Part shown: positions 33,802 to 41,667 of the stretch, one piece after another
Layout: the number at the start of each line of letters is the position of its first letter
How positions within the stretch are numbered: the first letter of the stretch is position 1
Assembly (NCBI GenBank): GCA_018267275.1
Contig: JAFDYV010000004.1
Coordinates: 620,001-684,000, forward strand
Direction: 5' to 3'
DNA: 64,000 bases
DNA from: Bacteroidota bacterium
Lineage (GTDB): Bacteria > Bacteroidota > Bacteroidia > Cytophagales > Cyclobacteriaceae
The notes under the pieces: generated by a model
Seen by the model: only the letters and a program-made list of their open reading frames with translations
What the model was told of the DNA's origin: nothing
Databases searched by the model: none
Program-made: the position numbers and the translations under genes

Positions 33802-34227
33802 ATGAATACAAAACAAATTCTCAACATGGCATCAGTTGTATTGCTGGCGTTTTCTGCTTTTGCTATTGTGGCGGTTAGCTTGATGGCATTCAACAATCCG
33901 CAAAAGGTAATGGACTTGGTGCAAGTTCAACTGCCCAACAACGATGCGTACAGCTCTATTCGGGGCATTTATGGAGGTGTGGGGTTTACCATCTTTCTTA
34001 CCCTGGTGTATCTCCTCATCAAAGACCGTTTACGCGGACTTATTTTTGCAGCAGTGTTGTGGGGCTCTTATGCGGTTTCGAGGGTAATTACGATCTTTAG
34101 CGAAGGTGCACTGGGTGCCTTTGGAACACAATGGCTCACCATCGAAACGTTGTTGTGCTTGTCAGCAATTCTTTTGGTGTTCTTTCATTCACAAAAACGC
34201 GCACTTGCCGCAAACGAATCGAAATGA
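33802..34227 (+). CDS. DUF4345 domain-containing membrane protein
   Basis: A 141-residue protein from the ATG at 33802, which gives an N-terminal helix; a longer frame from 33736 adds non-conserved residues. Four hydrophobic helices are evident, with the DUF4345 signature around S-S-I-R-G-I-Y-G-G-V-G and G-S-Y-A-V-S-R-V. Function unknown. The stop overlaps the DinB start in ATGA. Confidence 0.8.
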   Translation: MNTKQILNMASVVLLAFSAFAIVAVSLMAFNNPQKVMDLVQVQLPNNDAYSSIRGIYGGVGFTIFLTLVYLLIKDRLRGLIFAAVLWGSYAVSRVITIFSEGALGAFGTQWLTIETLLCLSAILLVFFHSQKRALAANESK

Positions 34228-34799
34228 AAATCGAAAAGCAAAAAATACTGACGGAACTATTAGATCAGACAGAGAAGTTGTTGGAAACCGCGATCAGCGA
34301 GTGGCAGTTGGTGCCGCATAGTCAGTTTGCACGCAGGCCAACACCCACCGCTTGGAGTGCCAATGAGTCCCTACAACATTTGAATAGCTACGGTCGATAT
34401 TATCTACCAGCAATTGAAAAGTCGATTGTGCCCGATATAGACCGCATTCGCGAATTTTCACCAGGTTGGCTCGGCAACTACTTCACTAATTTAATGAAGT
34501 CGCAACCACGTGGAATAGTTTCCAAAATGAAGTCGCCTAAGGACCATCGGCCTGTGAAGATTTTGGAAAGTCATTTGGTAGTGTCTGAGTTCATCGATCA
34601 GCAAGAGCGGCTATTACAATTGTTACGCAAATGTGCTAGTGCCAATTGGGATGTGCGCGTACCCATTTCGCTTACGCAATTGATTAAACTAAAACTAGGA
34701 GATGTGTTATTGTTTTACACCGCACATCAAGAGCGGCACTATTTGCAAGCACAACGTGCCTTGCAAGCCGCAGGTGTCAAGCACGAAGTTGAGAGCTAG
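34224..34799 (+). CDS. DinB-superfamily protein
   Basis: A 191-residue four-helix-bundle protein. The ATG at 34224 overlaps the DUF4345 stop (ATGA), supporting it over a longer frame from 34131 that would share most of that gene. DinB-like signatures are W-S-A-N-E-S-L-Q-H-L-N-S-Y-G-R-Y-Y near the N-terminus, and F-Y-T-A-H-Q-E-R-H-Y-L-Q near the C-terminus, giving the three metal-site histidines. It resembles the DinB_2 subgroup. Translation is coupled to the membrane protein; ends 4 bases before the convergent HisA-like stop. Confidence 0.82.
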   Translation: MKIEKQKILTELLDQTEKLLETAISEWQLVPHSQFARRPTPTAWSANESLQHLNSYGRYYLPAIEKSIVPDIDRIREFSPGWLGNYFTNLMKSQPRGIVSKMKSPKDHRPVKILESHLVVSEFIDQQERLLQLLRKCASANWDVRVPISLTQLIKLKLGDVLLFYTAHQERHYLQAQRALQAAGVKHEVES

Positions 34800-34803
34800 T
34801 CTC

Positions 34804-35544
34804 TCAACTTTGCTTTACTAAAAACTGCTCCAAGTCTTCGAGTTTGAGAATGCCTTCGTAGTAGGCTTTTCCAAAAATGACGGAATAGACGCCCATATCG
34901 TTTAGGCGTTTGATGTCGTCTACTCCCCGCACACCACCACTCGCCAATACTTTCAAATCCGGGAAGGTGTCAATGATTTCTTGGTAAAACGAAAAAGCAG
35001 GGCCTTCCAGCACGCCATCACGCGAGATGTCGGTGCACTTGGCGTATTTCAATCCACGGTCGTAAAAAAATTCGATGTGCTCGAATAGTGTCAGGTTTGA
35101 AGTGTTTTGCCATCCGCGAAAAGCGACTTTTTTCGATTGGATATCCGTTACATCTGCGCCCAGCGTAATCACCTCGCGCCCATAACTCACCAGCCACGAA
35201 GCGAATAACTGCGGGTTGGTGATGGCAATGCTGGACGCAGTGATGTAATCTGCGCCATAGTTGTAGGCGTTGCCGATATCACCATCAGTACAGATGCCAC
35301 CTGTAAAATCAAGTTTCAAATCGGTGTAGCCGGCAATCTGTTGTAGTACATGCAGGTTTTGGGGGGCACCTGCTTCGGCTCCGTCTAGGTCTACCAAATG
35401 CAAAATCTCGATGCCGTGGTCTTCAAACCGCCTGGCGAGGTCTACCGGGTTTTCATCGTAGGCTTTTTCACTGTTGGGGTCGCCTTTGCGCATTTTTACA
35501 ACGCGGCCTTTTCTAATTGCGATGGATGGTATTACTTGAATCAT
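34804..35544 (-). CDS. HisA-like TIM-barrel protein lacking first catalytic Asp
   Basis: A 246-residue (beta/alpha)8 protein clearly related to HisA, which isomerises ProFAR in histidine synthesis. Phosphate-binding and core motifs are present: L-V-D-L-D-G-A, F-T-G-G-I, I-T-L-G-A-D-V, C-T-D-I-S-R-D-G and A-S-G-G-V-R-G. But the first strand reads V-I-P-S-I-A-I, with Ala9 where HisA has the general acid/base Asp (I-P-A-x-D). The second catalytic Asp (131) and Thr171 remain. It stands apart from any his gene, so it is likely a paralogue with another role. Confidence 0.8.
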   Translation of the reverse strand: MIQVIPSIAIRKGRVVKMRKGDPNSEKAYDENPVDLARRFEDHGIEILHLVDLDGAEAGAPQNLHVLQQIAGYTDLKLDFTGGICTDGDIGNAYNYGADYITASSIAITNPQLFASWLVSYGREVITLGADVTDIQSKKVAFRGWQNTSNLTLFEHIEFFYDRGLKYAKCTDISRDGVLEGPAFSFYQEIIDTFPDLKVLASGGVRGVDDIKRLNDMGVYSVIFGKAYYEGILKLEDLEQFLVKQS

Positions 35545-35603
35545 TGAGTTCCGTCTAATCTATCGTTGTAACTTCTTAGTTGTTCTAATATATGTATGTC
35601 AGC

Positions 35604-36155
35604 TTATTTTCGTGAGAACGGTGTTGCCACTAACGTTTTGTCCCAAATGAAAAGCAACTCCATTTCTTCGCCAGCCTTTTCAACATTGATGGTGAATTGC
35701 TCAAATTCTTTTTCTTGCAAGACCACGGGACTTTCAACCTTAAGCACATCATTGGCCGGATTTCGTTGTGCCTGACCATCAAAACCCACGCCCCAGCTAG
35801 GTATTTCGTTGTTGAAAATAATCGACCAACTGGTTTCGTTGGGGATGGTCCACAAACTGTACTTACCTGCTGCCAATGTTTGGCCACCAAAAGAAAGGTC
35901 TTTGTTTGTTTCAAAAACAGTGGCCTCGTTGGCCCCCGTGCGCCATACTTTGCCATACGGCACCAAACCATCTTTAGCAAAGATAATTCGGCCTTTTTTG
36001 GAAGGTCGGTTATAGAAAACATGCACTTTCAACTCACCATCGGCAAAATTCACATTGTCTTCGGGGCTATGCGACTTAGTGGTGAGTGCAACATAAGCGA
36101 TAAAGCCAATTGCAACCACTAATAGTACCCCAATAACGATCAGTACACGCTTCAT
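35604..36155 (-). CDS. DUF2911 domain-containing protein
   Basis: A 183-residue protein anchored by an N-terminal membrane helix (about residues 4-26). The rest is a DUF2911 domain: K-V-H-V-F-Y-N-R-P-S-K-K-G-R-I-I-F, L-V-P-Y-G-K-V-W-R-T-G-A-N-E-A-T, A-G-K-Y-S-L-W-T-I-P and a final C-terminal strand region. The domain is common and uncharacterised in Bacteroidota, usually periplasmic. It starts 48 bases ahead of the HisA-like gene in transcription order. Confidence 0.88.
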   Translation of the reverse strand: MKRVLIVIGVLLVVAIGFIAYVALTTKSHSPEDNVNFADGELKVHVFYNRPSKKGRIIFAKDGLVPYGKVWRTGANEATVFETNKDLSFGGQTLAAGKYSLWTIPNETSWSIIFNNEIPSWGVGFDGQAQRNPANDVLKVESPVVLQEKEFEQFTINVEKAGEEMELLFIWDKTLVATPFSRK

Positions 36156-36205
36156 ACGGTTTTCGGGTTTTGAAACAGCCTTCTAGTTAATATTTAACCT
36201 TCAAT

Positions 36206-36238
36206 TTGCAAATAATTAATGTTATCCCATTACTTTTG
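36206..36238 (+). promoter_or_regulatory. Promoter for small membrane peptide and LOG gene
   Basis: TTG at 36206-36208 (within TTTG), a 22-base spacer, and TACTTTTG at 36231-36238 (exact TAnnTTTG). The ATG of the 35-residue gene follows 20 bases later. Confidence 0.55.
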
Positions 36239-36258
36239 GGGGTCAAACATTTCAAATT

Positions 36259-36366
36259 ATGGCAGTTTTTGGTGTTGTAATCGCTCTTTTCATCTTGGCC
36301 ATTGTTTCCATATGGCTTTTTCCCAACAGCAAAGTGAGCGACAACGAGCATGATGTAAAGCACTAA
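36259..36366 (+). CDS. 35-residue single-helix membrane protein
   Basis: ATG at 36259 opens a 35-codon frame. Residues 2-21 are continuously hydrophobic (A-V-F-G-V-V-I-A-L-F-I-L-A-I-V-S-I-W-L-F), followed by a polar tail ending D-V-K-H. A strong promoter sits at the right distance upstream and the LOG gene starts 7 bases after its stop, so translation is likely. Small single-helix proteins of this size often regulate larger membrane complexes; the partner is unknown. Confidence 0.6.
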   Translation: MAVFGVVIALFILAIVSIWLFPNSKVSDNEHDVKH

Positions 36367-36373
36367 TTGCAGA

Positions 36374-36916
36374 ATGAACATCTGCGTTTTTTGCGGTAGC
36401 TCAATTGGTATCCATAACATCTACGCGAAGGCAGCCCAAGAACTGGGCGTGCTGCTAGCGCAATCAAATTCAACCCTTATTTACGGTGGTGGCAACGTTG
36501 GCCTCATGGGCGTGGTGGCAGACTCCACAATGAGCCACGGAGGCAAGGTGATTGGCGTGATTCCAGACTTTTTAGTGCGCAGGGAAGTAGCCCACAATGG
36601 CATTACTCAGTTAGAAGTAGTAGAGTCGATGCACGAACGCAAAAAACGCATGGCCGATCTTTCGCATGCGTTTATCGCAATGCCGGGCGGCTGGGGAACA
36701 TTGGATGAATTGGCCGAAATACTCACTTGGAAGCAGCTTGGCTTGATTCAATCGACCGTTGGTATTCTTAACATTGATTCTTTTTTTGATCCGCTCATCG
36801 CTCAAATGCAACAAATGGCCCGTACGGGATTTTTGCCGCAGGTAAGTTTGAGCGAACTAAAAGTCGCCACCACCCCACGCGATATCCTCATCCAAATTGG
36901 TGTAAATCCTTTGTAG
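36374..36916 (+). CDS. LOG-family nucleoside 5'-monophosphate phosphoribohydrolase
   Basis: A 180-residue Rossmann protein of the TIGR00730 family. It carries G-G-G-N-V-G-L-M-G at 38-46 and the catalytic P-G-G-W-G-T-L-D-E at 104-112, identical in pattern to plant LOG enzymes that release free cytokinin bases from their ribotides. In bacteria the reaction is AMP or cytokinin-ribotide hydrolysis. It is co-transcribed with the 35-residue membrane protein and followed by an intrinsic terminator. Confidence 0.92.
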   Translation: MNICVFCGSSIGIHNIYAKAAQELGVLLAQSNSTLIYGGGNVGLMGVVADSTMSHGGKVIGVIPDFLVRREVAHNGITQLEVVESMHERKKRMADLSHAFIAMPGGWGTLDELAEILTWKQLGLIQSTVGILNIDSFFDPLIAQMQQMARTGFLPQVSLSELKVATTPRDILIQIGVNPL

Positions 36917-36924
36917 AAGATCTG

Positions 36925-36950
36925 TTAGGAGATTGGAATCCTAATTTTTT
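36925..36950 (+). terminator. Intrinsic terminator after LOG gene
   Basis: TTAGGA/TCCTAA stem with an 8-base loop, followed by six Ts. It starts 9 bases after the LOG stop. Confidence 0.65.
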
Positions 36951-36961
36951 GGTTAGCTTTA
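36933..36961 (+). promoter_or_regulatory. Candidate promoter for aspartic protease gene
   Basis: TTG at 36933-36935, an 18-base spacer and TAGCTTTA at 36954-36961 (7/8 match to TAnnTTTG), 15 bases before the ATG at 36977. The TTG lies inside the loop of the preceding terminator. Confidence 0.35.
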
Positions 36962-36976
36962 GTTAAATTAGTACGA

Positions 36977-38215
36977 ATGGGGAAACCTCTACTGGTTGTC
37001 TTATTTATTTTTGTTTTAAATGACTCATTCTGCCAACAGCAGATACTTGGTTTTTCATTGCCGCCAGATATTAATCGGGTAGAAATCCCCATCGAAATTC
37101 ATAACAACTTGGCTGTGGTGCCGGTGGTGTTGAACAATACCCTGCCGCTAAAGTTTATTGTGGATACCGGTGTGCGAACAGCCATCTTAACCGAAAAGAT
37201 TTACAGCGATATCTTGAACCTGTCGTATTCCCGCAAATACACTATTTCAGGTGCAGGCGGGCAAAAGCTGGTAGACGCTTACCTGACCAACAACGTTACC
37301 TTCGATATGCCCGGTGTACACGGGCAGGGTCATTCAATGCTGGTGCTCGACCAAGATTACCTCGAGTTAAAGAACTCGATGGGCATCGAAGTACACGGTA
37401 TCTTGGGTTATGAGTTGTTTAGCAGGTTTGTGGTTACCGTGAATTACGAAACAAAGCGGTTGATTTTGGAACGCCCCGATAAATTCAAGCCGCGCAAAAG
37501 CTTTCAGGTGTTGCCTATCACGGTAGAAGACACCAAGCCGTTTATCAGGGTGCCACTGGCGATGACTGACTCTGCGAAATTGATTGCAAAGTTGCTGGTG
37601 GACAGTGGTGCAAGCCACGGTATTTTTTTGGAGATTGACTCTGACAGCGCGGTGCAGGTGCCGAAGAAGAATATTGATGCGGTGCTTGGACGCGGTTTAG
37701 GGGGAATCATCATCGGGAAAATTGGCCGAGTCAGACAACTGAGTTTGGGTAGCTACCAATTGCCAAACCTGATTGCGAATTTCCCTATCGACTACATCCC
37801 AAAAGACTCCACACAAGAAAACAACAAGAAACACCGCAATGGCAGTATTGGTGGCGATTTATTGAGCCGATTTACGGTGGTATTCGATTTTCCGCACGAA
37901 AAAATTTACTTGAAGAAAAACGGTTCTTTTAACAAAAAATTCTACTACAACCTCAGCGGCCTTACCATTCGCGCCAAAGGTGCGCGCCTACGTGATTTTG
38001 AAATTTCTGATGTACGCAAAGACACTAATGCAGAAAAGTGTGGTCTTCAAGCGGGCGATCGTTTGTTAATAGTGAATGGAATCGACTTATCAGAGTTGGA
38101 GCTAAACAACGTCAACTCGCTCTTCAACCGGAAGCCAGGCAAAAAAATCAAGTTGATGATTATGCGCAATGGCGAGAAACTGAAAAAAGAATTTGTGTTG
38201 GAGAGCCAGATTTAA
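36977..38215 (+). CDS. Exported retropepsin-like aspartic protease with PDZ domain
   Basis: A 412-residue protein with a signal peptide (ending about residue 19, F-C-Q). Two pepsin-like lobes carry F-I-V-D-T-G-V at 60-66 and L-L-V-D-S-G-A-S near 210-217, giving both catalytic aspartates in one chain. A PDZ domain follows at about 320-405 (A-E-K-C-G-L-Q-A-G-D-R-L-L-I-V-N-G). This retropepsin-PDZ layout is common in Bacteroidota and probably acts in the periplasm. The 3' end overlaps the convergent pseudo-receiver gene by 4 bases. Confidence 0.9.
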   Translation: MGKPLLVVLFIFVLNDSFCQQQILGFSLPPDINRVEIPIEIHNNLAVVPVVLNNTLPLKFIVDTGVRTAILTEKIYSDILNLSYSRKYTISGAGGQKLVDAYLTNNVTFDMPGVHGQGHSMLVLDQDYLELKNSMGIEVHGILGYELFSRFVVTVNYETKRLILERPDKFKPRKSFQVLPITVEDTKPFIRVPLAMTDSAKLIAKLLVDSGASHGIFLEIDSDSAVQVPKKNIDAVLGRGLGGIIIGKIGRVRQLSLGSYQLPNLIANFPIDYIPKDSTQENNKKHRNGSIGGDLLSRFTVVFDFPHEKIYLKKNGSFNKKFYYNLSGLTIRAKGARLRDFEISDVRKDTNAEKCGLQAGDRLLIVNGIDLSELELNNVNSLFNRKPGKKIKLMIMRNGEKLKKEFVLESQI

Positions 38216-38676
38216 ACTTTGCCCAAAAGCAACTGCGACAGCAAGCCCTTACGTTTTTGATAAGCCCTTTTTAAAAATGTTTGCGCATCGCGTGCAGTAG
38301 CAGAGCGATTCAAGGTTTTCAAAATACGATCTGACGACAGGTTCGACTTTAAAACATAATCCAGCGGAGTATCGAAAAGTGTTGCCTGGTAATTTGAATT
38401 CTTGATGATGGTGATGGGCACATCTTTGGTCTTTCTGTTGTGTGCAAACTCTTGCACTGTTTCCTTCAACTCATCTGTGCCGATGTTATCATCAATTAAG
38501 ATGTACGAAGGTGCAAATTTGCTAAGGCATTGTAGGCTGCTTCTTAGATCAAACGCAAATTGGGCAACAATCGGCTGGTGGCGAATTTCCTTCAGCCGAT
38601 CTACTACCGAACTCAATTCAATCGGATTATTGCCAATCAATAATAATTGCCACGATTGCAGTACCTTCGTTTCCAT
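38212..38676 (-). CDS. Degenerate response-regulator receiver protein
   Basis: A 154-residue single-domain protein with a CheY-like alternation of strands and helices. Strand 1 reads L-L-L-I-G-N-N-P where receivers have the acidic pair D-D, so the magnesium site is lost. The strand-3 acceptor region keeps Asp (Y-I-L-I-D-D-N-I). The final helix is extended and basic (K-R-A-Y-Q-K-R-K-G). It is probably a pseudo-receiver or scaffold. It overlaps the end of the aspartic protease gene. Confidence 0.65.
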   Translation of the reverse strand: METKVLQSWQLLLIGNNPIELSSVVDRLKEIRHQPIVAQFAFDLRSSLQCLSKFAPSYILIDDNIGTDELKETVQEFAHNRKTKDVPITIIKNSNYQATLFDTPLDYVLKSNLSSDRILKTLNRSATARDAQTFLKRAYQKRKGLLSQLLLGKV

Positions 38677-38827
38677 AAGCCAACTTTACTCTCTAACGAT
38701 TTAATTAACCGTTTGGTTGAACAAGTAACCGCTAATTTTTTTATAGAACTAGCAGAAGGGACGAAAACATAAAAAGTTAACTTTTATTTCGGATTTCAAT
38801 CGAAAGAATCAACAACAAGTTTTCAAA

Positions 38828-39934
38828 ATGAAAAGAATTGTGATTGTGGGAGGAGGCTTGGCGGGGCTGGTAGCTGCTAATTTGTTGACAAAATGTGCAG
38901 AAGTAATACTCCTCGAGAAAAAGCAGTACCCCTTTCACCGTGTTTGTGGGGAGTATATCTCCAACGAAACGATTCCGTTTTTGCAGCAACATAACTTGCT
39001 ACCTGATTTTGAACAGCTACCACGTATTACAAAACTCTGGCTCACCTCTGTTAATGGGCGAAAAGCCGAACTGGATTTGGACCTTGGTGGCTTTGGCATT
39101 AGTCGCTATTCGCTCGATTATTTTCTGTTTCAAAAAGCTGTAAGCAATGGAGCAACAGTAGTGCAGGACTGTGAAGCCACGTCTATTTCATTTGAAGGCA
39201 ATCACTTTGTGGTAAACACCACTGCCAAAATATTTGATGCAGATGTGGTGATTGGTTCGTTTGGCAAACGCTCGCGTTTGGATAAAACGATGAAACGGTC
39301 ATTTGTTGAAAAGAAGTCTCCTTATGTGGGCGTGAAGTATCACATTCGCACCCAACACCCTAGTGACGTGATTGCCCTTCATAACTTTAAAGATGGATAC
39401 TGTGGCATCAGCAACATAGAAGAGGGTAAAAGCACACTCTGCTACCTCACGCACCGGAAAAACCTGAAAGAGCATAAACAAATTGAGTTGATGGAACGTG
39501 AGGTGTTATATCGAAATCCTTTTTTGAAGCACTTGTTTTTGAATTCGGAGTTTTTGTACGATAAACCGGAAACCATTAACGAAATTTCATTCGAGACAAA
39601 ATCCCCGGTAGAAGATCATGTGTTGATGTGTGGCGATGCGGCCGGAATGATTACACCGCTTTGCGGCAACGGCATGGCATTGGCCATTCACGCTGCAAAA
39701 GTGGCCAGTGCGGTGGTGACAGATTTTTTGGACGAGAAGGTTTCGAGGGCAGACATGGAAAAACAATACGCCCGCCAATGGAGCCAACTTTTTTCGCAGC
39801 GACTGTGGGCCGGGCGCCAGATACAAAACCTCTTCGGCAGTGAATGGGCCTCTGACATGGCAGTGAACCTTGCGCGTTATGCTACACCTGTTGCCAGTTG
39901 GCTGGTGAAACAGACACATGGAAATCCGTTCTAA
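38828..39934 (+). CDS. FAD-dependent oxidoreductase (geranylgeranyl-reductase-like)
   Basis: A 368-residue flavoprotein. It opens with the dinucleotide fold V-G-G-G-L-A-G-L-V-A-A-N-L-L at 6-19, and near residue 270 has the second FAD motif C-G-D-A-A-G-M-I-T-P-L-C-G-N-G-M-A. The overall layout matches geranylgeranyl-reductase/p-hydroxybenzoate-hydroxylase-type enzymes. In Bacteroidota a gene of this type is often beside a type III polyketide synthase and methyltransferase; the synthase is 3 kb downstream here, on the opposite strand. Substrate unknown. Confidence 0.88.
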   Translation: MKRIVIVGGGLAGLVAANLLTKCAEVILLEKKQYPFHRVCGEYISNETIPFLQQHNLLPDFEQLPRITKLWLTSVNGRKAELDLDLGGFGISRYSLDYFLFQKAVSNGATVVQDCEATSISFEGNHFVVNTTAKIFDADVVIGSFGKRSRLDKTMKRSFVEKKSPYVGVKYHIRTQHPSDVIALHNFKDGYCGISNIEEGKSTLCYLTHRKNLKEHKQIELMEREVLYRNPFLKHLFLNSEFLYDKPETINEISFETKSPVEDHVLMCGDAAGMITPLCGNGMALAIHAAKVASAVVTDFLDEKVSRADMEKQYARQWSQLFSQRLWAGRQIQNLFGSEWASDMAVNLARYATPVASWLVKQTHGNPF

Positions 39935-40220
39935 CGAGTCTTCTTACTGGTCGCGAATGGTTTCGCACGAAAATTATCTCGTATTTCAATAACGGTACGT
40001 ACGCGTGCGTTTTGCGTTAACAACCAGTAGCCCCGGCCGTAAGGCTGGGGCTACTAAGTTAATCTTGTTCGCGCGTCAGTTAAGCGAGTAACGCGCAGTT
40101 ATTCATCATCGCGCAAACGAGTTAAGGTGTTTACTGGGTGGTAACACAGAATTTTGATTACAGAAAACACTTTCAGTTTATTCACAACTTCATTAACTTT
40201 CCCTACCTAAATTAAAACCA
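39935..40220. other. Intergenic region with several dyads
   Basis: A 286-base gap holding no supportable gene. Besides the strong hairpin at 40026-40055 it has GCGCGT at 40071-40076 and its complement ACGCGC at 40091-40096, and a GCGAA/TTCGC pair near 39955. The GCG-rich segments are unlike the flanking coding sequence. The promoter of the sugar isomerase must lie at its 3' end but no exact -7 box was found. Confidence 0.5.
40026..40055. terminator. Strong hairpin downstream of oxidoreductase gene
   Basis: AGTAGCCCC pairs with GGGGCTACT over 9 bp, with an inner GCC/GGC stem and a GTAA tetraloop. There is no long T-run, so it may be a processing or repeat element rather than a classical terminator. 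The nearest stop is 92 bases upstream. Confidence 0.5.
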
Positions 40221-41207
40221 ATGAATTCACGCAGGGAATTTTTGCAAACCATGGGCATGGTAGCTACCTATGGCATGGTCTCAGGCCTCGGCTTGGGATG
40301 TTCAACCAAGACAAGCTCAGACACCACTACCGATTCAACCAATATGCAATCATCCACACAACCCAAGGAATTGTTTTTCAAAATTTCGTTGGCGGAGTGG
40401 TCGTTGCACCGGGAGCTGAAATCGGGCAAGCTTGATAATCTCGATTTTCCCGCTAAGGCCAAGAATGACTTTGGCATTTCGGCTGTGGAATATGTAAACC
40501 AATTTTTTGTTGACCATGTGCGTAACAATCGGTACCTCACCGACCTGCGCACCCGCTGCGAGGACAATGGCGTAACGAGTGTGTTGATCATGTGCGACAA
40601 CGAAGGCTACATGGCAGATGCGGATGCGAAAAAGCGCATGCAGGCCGTAGAGAACCACTACAAATGGGTGGAGGCTGCCAAATTTTTGGGCTGCCATAGC
40701 ATTCGTGTGAATTGTTTTGGCGAAGGATCGCGCGAAGAGGTGGCCAAGGCGGGCACCGATGGACTGCGGAAGTTAAGTGAGTTTGCGGCTGAGCGTGGCA
40801 TCAATGTGATTGTAGAAAACCATGGAGGTTACTCGTCTGATGGGCAATGGCTGAGCAAAGTGATTACCGATGTGGGTTTGCCGAACTGTGGCACGCTACC
40901 CGACTTCGGGAACTTTTGCATCAAGCGCGAGAAAGGCGACATGTGGGAATCGAAATGTGTGGAGTGGTATGACCGCTACAAAGGCGTGACAGAAATCTTG
41001 CCATTTGCCAAAGGCGTGAGCGCGAAGAGTTATGACTTTGATGCCAACGGCAATTGCGTGGAAACAGATTATGAAAAGATGTTGCAGATTGTGAAGGCAG
41101 GCGGCTACACCGGCTACATTGGCATTGAGTACGAGGGCTCGCAGCTATCAGAAGATGAAGGCATACGCGCCACCAAGGCAGTATTGGAAAAGTTTGGTAG
41201 AATCTGA
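40221..41207 (+). CDS. Sugar phosphate isomerase/epimerase-like TIM barrel protein
   Basis: A 328-residue protein of the xylose-isomerase-like TIM-barrel superfamily. The N-terminus has a twin-Arg-type start S-R-R-E-F-L-Q-T-M-G followed by a hydrophobic stretch ending G-L-G-C at about 27, so it may be a Tat-exported lipoprotein. Barrel motifs include V-I-V-E-N-H-G-G-Y-S-S, L-P-D-F-G-N-F and I-G-I-E-Y-E-G-S, which carry the usual metal-binding Glu and Asp. Exact sugar unknown. The rhodanese gene begins 17 bases after its stop. Confidence 0.85.
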   Translation: MNSRREFLQTMGMVATYGMVSGLGLGCSTKTSSDTTTDSTNMQSSTQPKELFFKISLAEWSLHRELKSGKLDNLDFPAKAKNDFGISAVEYVNQFFVDHVRNNRYLTDLRTRCEDNGVTSVLIMCDNEGYMADADAKKRMQAVENHYKWVEAAKFLGCHSIRVNCFGEGSREEVAKAGTDGLRKLSEFAAERGINVIVENHGGYSSDGQWLSKVITDVGLPNCGTLPDFGNFCIKREKGDMWESKCVEWYDRYKGVTEILPFAKGVSAKSYDFDANGNCVETDYEKMLQIVKAGGYTGYIGIEYEGSQLSEDEGIRATKAVLEKFGRI

Positions 41208-41224
41208 CTTAAAATAGTAACGAC

Positions 41225-41593
41225 ATGAAAAGTAAAATTTTGGTAGTGTTTGCATTGCTGGTTGCCTGCGCTGGCAGCCAGGGGCAGGCGGTACTATCCC
41301 CCAAAGAATTTCAAAAGAAGCTGAGTGAAACGAAGAATGCGTTTTTGTTGGATGTGCGCACACCCGAAGAAGTGGCCAACGGCAAGATAGAGGGCGCCAG
41401 CAACGTGGTGTTTGACGATCAATTTGCTTCGAAGACTTCACTGATACCCAAGCAACCGATTTTTATTTATTGTGCAGGCGGGGTGCGCAGCGCCAAGGCC
41501 GCAAAAATTTTACGCAGCAACGGTTACACGCAAGTGTTTGAATTGGAAGGCGGCCTCAACGCTTGGAAAGAGGCGAAGCTACCGGTGAGGTGA
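41225..41593 (+). CDS. Exported rhodanese-like domain protein
   Basis: A 122-residue single rhodanese domain with a signal peptide (about 1-19, with a Cys that could be a lipobox). The active-site loop is I-Y-C-A-G-G-V-R-S, with a catalytic Cys that accepts sulfane sulfur, and the substrate arm L-L-D-V-R-T-P-E-E. It is probably a periplasmic sulfurtransferase or persulfide carrier. Co-transcribed with the preceding isomerase gene; no sulfur genes adjoin. Confidence 0.88.
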   Translation: MKSKILVVFALLVACAGSQGQAVLSPKEFQKKLSETKNAFLLDVRTPEEVANGKIEGASNVVFDDQFASKTSLIPKQPIFIYCAGGVRSAKAAKILRSNGYTQVFELEGGLNAWKEAKLPVR

Positions 41594-41667
41594 TAATTTT
41601 TTAAAGAATCAAAGGAATCAAAAAACGGATAAAAGCATTACATGTATACAAACCTAACGGCAAGCCA

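Noticed and set aside
34131..34223. Longer DinB start
   Set aside because: It lies within the DUF4345 gene, and the ATGA overlap at 34224 is a better start.
36187..36420. A 77-residue minus-strand frame
   Set aside because: It lies opposite the 35-residue membrane gene and the LOG start and has no family likeness.
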